From Siphonodentalium dalli (Eukaryota > Mollusca > Scaphopoda > Gadilida > Siphonodentaliidae): a stretch of 64,000 nucleotides of DNA. The notes beneath the pieces were generated by a model. That model was not told the DNA's origin and made no database searches. It saw only the letters and a list, made by a program, of their open reading frames with translations. The stretch lies in the NCBI GenBank assembly GCA_032622095.1, contig CP136063.1, positions 219,311,982-219,375,981 of the forward strand, in the 5' to 3' direction. Of this stretch, positions 56,119 to 64,000 are shown piece after piece; the first letter of the stretch is position 1, and each line of letters begins with the position of its first letter. Made by a program: the position numbers and the translations under genes.

Positions 56119-56382
56119 TTTATCACTTCCATGACTGGAGCTTCCTGAAATTTTGCGAAAACCCTGTGCCAATGCATGCTCTTATATATGCGAGTCGCCC
56201 ATAGGGCGCCTCGCATATATAAGAGATTGCATTGGCCTAAACATAATTACCTTCATCCTGTAAGCCAATGCATTCTCTTATATATGCGAGGCTCCCTATG
56301 CGAAACTTGCACATATAAGAGTATGCACTGACACAGAGTCTTTAATGCTGCACCAGCGCAGCTCCCGTCATGAAAGGGTTAA
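56119..56382. mobile_element. TTAA MITE, CATGACGGGAGC family, full length
   Basis: The right end is GCAGCTCCCGTCATGAAAGGG, then TTAA (56379-56382). The left end has decayed to TTTATCACTTCCATGACTGG. There are two palindromic modules, 56169-56235 (intact) and 56265-56330 (partly decayed), in opposite orientation. Confidence 0.85.
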
Positions 56383-57041
56383 AGCATTATGTTACTCACC
56401 TCCATTCCGAATGGTGGACAGTAAATCAATTACTGTGGATACATGGGATATTCTCTATAGAATGTGCTCGAGATCTGTCCTGGTCCGTAGTCTATAGTAA
56501 TCACCCTATTATAGTTGAAGCATGCATGTCCCTTTAAATATATTCGACTGCCAAGTTGAATAAGGGTAATAGTGTATCTTTTTCTCTGGGCAGTTTAACT
56601 TCCTGAATTCGTTCTCCGTTTGCACGCATGTTATGACATCCAACAAAACAAATACAACATATAAAAAGGGTTATATGTGTGGTAAGGGTTCTCGTGTGTC
56701 TTGTTCTCTGGATAGTTTCACTTCCTGAATTCGTTCTTCATTTTCATACCGTCCAACACAACAAGGAATGTAACATTTAGCTATTGCATGTGCGTTTGTC
56801 CTGCCCGCGTGTAATTTCAAAAATAAATGGCTCAGTCATGTTTGGTGTCATCATTAATGTCATCGGGCGAATTTGCTTCAGAAATGTGATATTGTAATCG
56901 AAGGCGCAGAGCAACAAGCACAGCGAATGAAAAGAATGTCAGCTTGCTGACGTTTTCATCGGCTCTTGTGCAACAAATAGCAGCATAGCTCTTGGTGAGT
57001 TCTGCGTCATTATAACATGCTAAATATAATCAGAACGACAC
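56383..57041. other. Unassigned region with a loose duplication
   Basis: CTTCCTGAATTCGTTCT with its surroundings occurs twice (about 56578-56640 and 56700-56765), roughly 118 bp apart. No gene. Confidence 0.5.
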
Positions 57042-57105
57042 AACACGTCCACTTAGTAACGTAACACGTCCACTTAGTAACGTAACACGCCCACTTAGTG
57101 ACTTA
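57042..57105. repeat. 21-bp tandem repeat, three copies
   Basis: ACACGTCCACTTAGTAACGTA repeated, the last copy diverged. Confidence 0.85.
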
Positions 57106-57470
57106 ACACGTACGGGTGTATATCCGTCACTAATGTCAGTATCTGTTTAGCTGTTGGGAAATTTGTCGCATCGCAAACAGATTTGGAGAACGTCGAAGAA
57201 AATTAGAATGACGCAAACCCGGTATGTGTGAGCTATTTACAGTGAGCACGATCCATTGGAACACACGCGTGCAGCGATCGAATTATTCTTATAATGCAGA
57301 TTTCCTCTTTAGTTTTCTTAGGAGACGATTTGTTTTCTTGGCTCACGAGATTGGTCTTGCAGGTAAACCCACTCATTCGTACTTTCAGCTGATCACGCGA
57401 AATGTCAATGGTACTCCAAGTGGCCCATATTACGTGGTTCGGTTGATGTACAGAAGCACTATTTGAAGCA

Positions 57471-57815
57471 GTTACGTCGAACAAAGGTTGAGAATGTGTT
57501 TAAATTAGAAATAGCGGACAGTTCCGCTCACTCGTACATTAAACCGATCCTGCGAAAAGTCGTTACGATTTCAAACGATTTCAGAACGAACATCCTTTTA
57601 ATCACGCAATTCTGAGAACATCCAATTGCAACTATTAGAATGAGTTCCGTCGAACAACGGTTGATAATGTGCTTGAATTGGATATATCAGACGGTTCCAA
57701 TCTCTGTACTTTAAACCGAAAGGTCATTACGATGTCAGAACGAAAATCCTTCAAATCACGTCATTCTGAGAACATCCAATAGAAATGAGTTACGTCATAC
57801 AAAGGTTGCGAATCT
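57471..57815 (+). repeat. Direct repeat of 146-172 bp, two copies and the start of a third
   Basis: GTTACGTCGAACAAAGGTTG begins at 57471, with variants at 57643 and 57789. Other shared landmarks are TTCTGAGAACATCCAAT and CGATTTCAGAACGAACATCC / CGATGTCAGAACGAAAATCC. Confidence 0.85.
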
Positions 57816-58798
57816 GCTTTAATTATATTGCATGCCTCTAATTGAAGCTCACATCCGCGACTCTACATGCGACGTTATGGTCGTCTGCTCACCGAAGACC
57901 TTTTCTCGATTCAATACCTCGATCTCGTTCACTGCGCAACACTCGAGTAAAGGCTGCCGACGTGCGAGAACGTCCCGTGTTGAGATATCGCCATTGATTT
58001 CTGTCTGTCATTACACTCGTATCCGTTGCCCATTCCAACTTATCGCTGGAAATACCCAATTTAGCAGAAGATGGATTACTCAAATTGTTTGTCATGGTGT
58101 TTATCACAGTGTGCTCTGTGCGTCATTACGTCTTGGCATTCCGTCGGTTGTGTTCGTTTGAGATCTTGTCCCGAGAGACCATTGCATGACCAGGTTTACG
58201 GTTGTTCGATAGAACGCCAATGATTCACCACAATCAGCAATCTTTTATAACGCAGAAATTATGTAAAAAGCCATCCGTTTCAGATTAATCTCAATTTGGG
58301 TAGATATAAAATAAGATAAGTTTTAATTAGCAAAACATCCTTATAAGGACAGTATGCATACATATGAGCATATACATGTCATTCGGTAGTATACAGTATA
58401 GTGTACACAGTATGTAAAGAGTGCACGATAAGCAAAACACCCAACACCGTGAAGACTCACTAAAATCAATGCAGATAATCACGTTGATGTTTCTCGCGGT
58501 AATTCACGATAACCTGAGGTGGGGCAGATTAATTTGAATCGACTGAAATCATGAAGGTTGATCAGTGATCACCAAAAATAACCGTGAACCAATGAGAATC
58601 GCCCCAAAACATGCACCTACAACGACTTATGATATTTTACGGCATTTCGATATATTATATAATGACCGTGAAAATTACAATTTGTGGAAATTTTAGACGT
58701 ATGCATTGCGTTCCCGTCGCAAATAATTATATAGCATGTTCGCGGTGCTTACCGGTGATCCATTGTCTGTCGCTTTGATCCTTGGTCGAATATATATA
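57816..58798. other. Unassigned region
   Basis: A 109-codon plus-strand frame (57832-58161) overlaps another open frame on the opposite strand and has no motif. Nothing else recognised. Confidence 0.4.
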
Positions 58799-59244
58799 CA
58801 CTCCTGGGCAAGTGGTCTTGCTAATGCGTTATGATGCGTTATATTTTTTTTAATTTGTTCTTTTCACGGTGTTCGGATAATCTGAACATATCCAGGAAAA
58901 GCCATTATGCGTATCAAACATTCAAAATCATATTTATTGCGATATATTTTTAATACTGGTTGTATCAGTTACTGAATATCGACTATAATTAAGATGGTTA
59001 TTTACGCCAGAGCAGGCACTATTATATTTTTCAAATATATATATATATATATGTTCTTGGGTGTTTCATACACACATGTTTGTTTCTCAAATCGCTCGGA
59101 TTAGCCAAACACCGAGAAAATGACAACTTTAGAAAAATAACGGTACTTGTTCGTAACGGCATCAGTTTGTCCTACCCTCATCATAGAAATTCAGCAGAAC
59201 CACCAGCATCCTAGCATATTAGCCGGATCACTTGACCAGGTGTG
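58799..59244. mobile_element. CACCCCTGG-type long-TIR element, 446-bp copy
   Basis: ACTCCTGGGCAAGTGGTCTT on the left and GGATCACTTGACCAGGTGTG on the right. Inside the right end the subterminal unit ATCATAGAAATTCAGCAG occurs next to a second, diverged copy (ATCCTAGCATATTAGCCG). This is the two-copy state from which the 29-bp array at 41 kb could have grown. Confidence 0.8.
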
Positions 59245-59503
59245 ATATTGTGTGGTTTTGGGTAGAAACTACCATCACCATGGTGACTACACCATAGCGC
59301 TCGCTAATCTCCGCTACTCATGATGTCGGTGTTGAGTCACCGTCAATCACACTCCAATATAATATCCACGTCATTGAACGTTGTGCTTACCATGTTGAGT
59401 GGGTCACCAGATTCATTTATTTATTCTCAGATCACCATATACATTGGTGTAATATATTCTAAACCAAACATAACTGCGAATATACAATGATAAACTCGAG
59501 CAA

Positions 59504-61545
59504 ATGAGTGGAGAAACTCAAACTGTGAATTCCACAATGCTGAAGGAAAAACTTGATATATATATACCTCAGATCGAGGAGCACGAGCATGGTCGAGTTG
59601 TGCTTATGACTTTCGCGGGCACAGTTGGTTCTGTACTATCTTATTGTGTGAATATAATGAAGCATTGCAAATCGCTGGAGCAGAAGAAATTGTTCGTTAA
59701 CCCTTTACCCAACAAACCGGCCAAAACCGGCCAAATAAAGCTTCAACAGCCTAAAATATCTTCGGTCTGTCTCAATAGAACCATACAAATAAGGATATCA
59801 ATGGAACCGTCTCCTTGACCACATTGTGATAGTTACAGTTATGCCCTGTGCCAATGCATTCTCTTATATATGCGAGTCGACCATAGGTCGCCTCGCATAT
59901 ATAAGAGAATACATTGGCCTAAAAAAATCTTTTTTTAACACTTTTTACCATTTTTTCTTACATTCTTTAACAATTTTATAATTTTTAATGTGTTAAGCCA
60001 ATGCATTCTCTTATATATGCGAGGCGACCTATGGTCGACTCGCATATATAAGAGAATGCATTGGCACAGGGCCGTTCTGTTGGGTAAAGGGTTAACATAT
60101 TGTTGAACATCCTGCCAAATATTACAATAGGTTTGATCAAGGATGCATGCAAAGTTCTATACCACAAAGCATTCTGCAATGTGTATGTATGATCGATCAT
60201 GGTGCTGAAATCAAGTTACAGCTTGCAAATTGGACAACAAAGTCTGATTTAGAAATCGCTCGGTTATTACAATTCAACTGTTTTTCCTCCAGATATAAGG
60301 ACAAAGCCTTTTATCATCTCCACTGCCAATACTGTGGAATAATATTCCTTATATACACTGGCATCACATTGTACGCAAATACAATGAAACGTACCCTGGT
60401 TGACGTGTTCTATGACAACGGACTGAGCATTTCTTGTGATCGTGTCATGGACACCAGCTTGGATATGTTGACGCCAAGCAGTATCAAACAGACAGCGTTG
60501 TGTGTCCACCAATATTGAGAAAGGCTTGTTCGTCATATCCGCTTTGGATAATATTGACCACAACCCTACATCCACTACCAGCACATCATCTTTCCGCGGG
60601 ATAAGTATTTCCATGTTTCAACATCCGCATCCAGACTTTAGTTCTGGAAAAACGAAACAAATCCCACATCTTCCGGACTCGTATAAAATGTATCACATAT
60701 ATACTGAAAAGATGCAAAGCCAATTCCACCAGCCAACACGGGCTTTGGTCTACCTGGTGGTTGGAAAATGTCTCTGTAACAGATGTCATTGATGGTAGTA
60801 CATCAATAACGTGGTCATCTTAGCATGCTACTCAAAAGAGAGGTCAGCAATTTGATGTAGCAATAGCATCAGTGTACTTACCTCTCTTGTGTAATGTGAA
60901 AAGCCACGAAAAGACTTTGCATGGGCAAAATTAATGAAGCCGTTAAACTGCTGTACTCTGAGTAGACACCTGTCGTTAATGTGGACCAGCCTCTGTTTGC
61001 ATCAGCTAAGCAGGTACAGCCACAGTGACCAGACTTATATTGTGAGGGCAAATAAGTTATTATGCTTGGGGGGGGGCTGGATGCACAAAAATGGTTGGCC
61101 CAGTGGTTCATGATAGCGACTCGACAAGTGGTCTCATCGCAGTATGTATAGAAACACCACAACGGCAGATTCGTTCATCAATGCAAGAATTATGTTTGGA
61201 AAACATGTGGATAGCATTGAGTCGTGGAACGACATTCAGAGAGTTCCGATACATGATATTGTTTCATCAACAGGTCCAACAAAATGTTATGGAATTGATG
61301 CAATTAGTGGCTGTTGTGTGGTATCTGCATTTGGCGGCAAGGGAAAACATGAAATGTATTTCCAGATAATTCGCTTATATGTTCTCTGGCCTCAGCAATT
61401 CTCAATTGTCCGTCACAGAACACGACCTTGCAGTAACGAAGAGATTCATGATAATGACATTAACGAAGCCAGACTAGACCTTTTTGCACGGAAACGGAGA
61501 CTATATAATGCTATTCCACCAACAAAGTCTGGGGTGTTATAGTAT
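59504..61545 (+). pseudogene. Uncharacterised multi-copy invertebrate protein family, broken copy
   Basis: Four plus-strand segments in order: 59504-59700 (GRVVLMTFAGTVG), 60093-60490 (CMIDHGAEIKLQLANWTTKS, LSISCDRVM), 60500-60790 (DNIDHNPTSTTSTSSF, ISISMFQHP, LPDSYKMYHIY) and 61144-61542 (GIDAISGCCVVSAFGGKGKH, then LFARKRRLYNAIPPTKSG). Frameshifts separate them and a TTAA MITE sits at 59697-60095. From memory, proteins with a DNIDHNP...SFHGT...QHP core and a GCDxxSAFxGKGK / IPPT end occur in many copies in cnidarians and molluscs and behave like element-borne genes of unknown function. I have no domain name. In GCDxxS the Asp is Cys here. Confidence 0.65.
59697..60095. mobile_element. TTAA MITE, CCCTTTACCCAACA family, copy 3, inside the pseudogene
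   Basis: TTAA at 59697-59700 and 60092-60095, modules at 59851-59917 and 59998-60064. It splits the pseudogene between its first and second conserved blocks, so it arrived after the gene-family copy did. Confidence 0.93.
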
Positions 61546-62039
61546 GCACGTCAAGCGAGCCACATTGTGTAGAAGATAATACACAATCAAGGTATACAAA
61601 CTAAGTCGCGGAATGAAGGACCCGAATGATAGGTGATGCTCGGATCAGAACCTCAAGATGAAATGAGTAAAGTAAAGCATGATGTGTCGAGGTGTAGTTA
61701 TTCCTTATATACTATTTGGTATGAATATTAAATGAGGTATTTGGTAATACACATCGGCATTGGCTCTGCCGTTGTGGCCATTCCCTATGACCATATTTGG
61801 GGGATCGACTTCATTGTGTGCGGGTCCGAGCTGTGATTAAGATGTGTGAGGTTTCTGTAAGGAACCGAGCACTGATATTCAAGTTTGGGTTCTACTATAC
61901 GTAACACGGGTATACTATACAATTAGTGCTATACGAATATAATGGGGCATGGGTAATTATGTTATGGGGCATGGGTAGTTATGTCACAAGTTATAAACAT
62001 TTAATTACTCCGTAAGGCGGCGGGGTAGACATCTATTTC
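61546..62039. other. Unassigned spacer
   Basis: About 490 bp. A short tandem TTATGGGGCATGGGTA (two copies near 61960) is the only structure seen. Confidence 0.5.
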
Positions 62040-62391
62040 TTAAAGATGCATAATCCGGTTGAGCGCCACTCAAATACTATTTATTTGGTTTCGGGGGTAA
62101 CAAATATTTGATTCGAGTCGAGGAACCCACCTATGATAGCACCGAGTTATTAGATTAGTTTTCACCATCGATACGTATAGTGGCCCAGTAAAAAGGGAGG
62201 CGATCCGACGGTTTCGGACCAAATTGCGGATGAAGATGAATAACTCTAAAATCAAGAGACTTTGTGTTGATAATAAGGCCAAATTTCGTCGCACAACATG
62301 TTGATAAATAACACGTTTCGGTCAATTGTATACTATAGTTGACAGTGGTTGGTATTATTTTTGGGCAATTAATCGATTCTGAAAACTGAAA

Positions 62392-62434
<43 letters not shown>

Positions 62435-62481
62435 GGAATCTAATTATATGGGGACCATCGAATCGGATTTTGTACCTTTAA
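62040..62481 (-). mobile_element. TTAA MITE, AGGTAC family, copy 3
   Basis: TTAA at 62040-62043 and 62478-62481. Read on the minus strand it starts AGGTACAAAATCCGATTCGA and GGTCCCCATATAATTAGATT, then a CAA trinucleotide run of about 14 repeats (62392-62434). It then follows the same order as 40226-40686. Confidence 0.87.
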
Positions 62482-62825
62482 TGGGCTAACTATGGGGCAT
62501 TATATGATCAAATGGTATTCATCCCCTATCGAATAGCGAGTACAACGTTGTTCGCGTGTACTCTCGATGAACTGGATACCCTTCAGCTGTGGCACATATT
62601 CCCCAGCAAGAACATTATGGACGTGACAAAATACGACAGAACAATAAGCTCTATAAACAATCTTCATGCCCCGGGCGCCATAATGCGATCAGGGCTGCAT
62701 CTGGAGCTGACAGCGATTTACCGGATATGTTAAATCGCACGTGGTCATAACGTCACAGCAGACCCAGTGCGTCAACTTGGTCGTGTCATTTCCTGTCTGG
62801 ATCGGAGACGACCGTGATTACGGGA
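62482..62825. other. Unassigned spacer
   Basis: A 73-codon plus-strand frame (62512-62733) begins with a plausible ATG but carries no motif. Nothing else. Confidence 0.4.
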
Positions 62826-63270
62826 TTAACCGTTTCATGACGGGAGCTTCCTGAATTTTTGCGAAAACCCTGTGCTAATGCATTCTCTTATATGTGCGAG
62901 TTGACCATAGGTCGCCTCACATATATGAGAATGCATTGGCCTAAAACATTTATATTATTTTTTTTATAATTGTTAAAGAATGTAAAAAAAATGAAAACAA
63001 AATGATAAAAAATTGTTAAAAATGTAATAAATAATAATAGAAAGTTATAAAAATTGTTAAAGAATGTAAGAAAAAATTATAAAAATTGATAAAGATTGTA
63101 AGAAAAAATTTAAAAAAATGATAAAATTGTAAAAGAATATAAGAAAAGTTATAAAATTGTTAAAGAATATAATAAAACATGATAAAAAATGATAAAATTG
63201 TTAAAGCATATTAGAAAAAGTGATAAAAATTGTTAAAGAATGTAATAAAAAGTGATAAAAAAAAGATAAT
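62826..63270 (+). mobile_element. TTAA CATGACGGGAGC-family MITE, right end lost, interior expanded
   Basis: TTAACCGTTTCATGACGGG (TTAA at 62826-62829), then CTTCCTGAATTTTTGCGAAA and a palindromic module at 62875-62939. From 62945 to about 63265 a degenerate AT-rich repeat with variants of AAATTGTTAAAGAATGTAAG recurs about ten times. Its unit equals the T-rich interior of the CCCTTTACCC MITEs (complement of TTTCTTACATTCTTTAACAA). No right terminus follows. Confidence 0.75.
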
Positions 63271-64000
63271 AGGTGACTAAATATAGTTCCGACGATACGT
63301 AAAAATAGATGTATCGGTCCGCAAAGTACCATCCTTCCGGTAGTGATCTATCGCAGTGATAACGGAGAGGGTGCTGCATGGTGTTTGTGTGTGGAGTAAC
63401 AATCCTGTCCTGTCGAATATGACGTGCCTGTGTTCCCGTTCTATATTTAGTATATGCTCTTGGTAACATGTCGTTCGCGAAGATAGAAGAACACGGATTC
63501 GAATACACCCTATGGGTCCGTTTGTGACAAAATATAGTTGCGTCCAAACTTCTTGCCACTCGCAGTAATGTGATGTGGTTCTGTTTGTCGTGATTATTGT
63601 TGCACGTATAACTGTGCTGTTATCAGGTCTTAAAACATGGCTATTATATGACGTTACTCCTTTGTTCATCGAGTTCAGTTTATAGGATAATGGATGGCTA
63701 TTGTCGAGATCGTACATTATTTTATAAACAACAATCCATTATGTTAATAACGGACGCTCAGTAACCAATTTAATGAAAGGTTACTGTGGGTGATCCATTT
63801 TATAAGACTTCCATGTATGATAACATAATGTATGCAAGGAGCTATCTATAGACAACGGTTTTCAAGTATAATACCGCTCTTATTGATTGCTAGAACATGA
63901 CAGACAGGGATAGACCTATATAGAGCCTCGTCATTCGGGTTTGTGTGAGCTGGGGGGGTATAACTTTAAATTCCAGGCATGTCGTTTCAAGATAGGCATA
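63271..64000. other. Unassigned region, longest unexplained frame 146 codons
   Basis: A minus-strand frame at 63717-63277 runs 146 codons without a recognisable domain, and another minus frame overlaps it. In DNA of this composition that may be chance. No splice signals or neighbours support a gene. Confidence 0.3.

Noticed and set aside
18134-60200. Several 60-75-codon frames containing LCQCILLYMRVDHRSPRIYK as a conserved small protein
   Set aside because: They are readings through the 67-bp palindrome of MITEs, hence identical in different places and on both strands.
63277-63717. 146-codon minus-strand frame as a hypothetical gene
   Set aside because: No motif, an overlapping open frame on the same strand, and no gene context. 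Kept only as a note.

Overview
The window is intergenic or intronic DNA from an animal nuclear genome, packed with repeats. It is AT-rich and has no gene density, no operons and no convincing intact host gene. Protein-level signal comes only from transposable elements and element-like gene families: at least five non-LTR retrotransposon (LINE) pieces with the C-terminal zinc knuckle usual in invertebrate LINEs, a FLYWCH/MULE transposase remnant, and a broken copy of an uncharacterised multi-copy family that I associate with cnidarians and molluscs. Together with tandem-core elements ending in tetranucleotide microsatellites, and many fold-back MITEs, this suggests a lophotrochozoan invertebrate, most likely a mollusc. 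That is inference; no species can be named from the sequence alone.

Layout. 0-9.5 kb: LINE 3' fragment, fold-back elements, a two-hairpin MITE, a run of head-to-tail elements with (ACAG)n tails and a 121-bp core, and a U2 snRNA-like relic. 9.5-17.6 kb: mostly featureless, except one LINE with an uninterrupted 704-codon reverse transcriptase reading frame (12.5-14.6 kb). 17.6-28.6 kb: dense MITEs, including three different TTAA-bounded elements joined through shared TTAA sites inside an older fold-back element. 29.2-31.6 kb: 51/53-bp satellite. 33.3-34.4 kb: 19-bp satellite. 35.2-37.7 kb: LINE fragment split by a 1,915-bp fold-back transposon with a perfect 9-bp target duplication. 37.9-42.5 kb: GCGC-rich MITE and an element whose terminal repeat has expanded into a 29-bp array. 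42.7-47.8 kb: 15/21-bp satellite, CT microsatellites and a degenerate LINE, flanked by a direct repeat. 48-54 kb: fold-backs, AT-rich DNA, a FLYWCH/MULE remnant, a LINE fragment and a two-monomer higher-order repeat. 55-63 kb: more TTAA MITEs, one of them inserted into the uncharacterised gene-family pseudogene.

The main theme is a set of at least 18 small elements (full or partial) that begin and end at TTAA. They fall into several terminal-repeat families, in the piggyBac-like (CCC...) or Kolobok-like (AGG...) style. Four of these families share a near-perfect palindromic module of about 67 bp. Next to these are fold-back elements and tandem arrays that appear to grow out of, or sit within, mobile elements. 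None of the coding pieces look able to work together as a pathway. The biology here is transposition, nesting and satellite birth.
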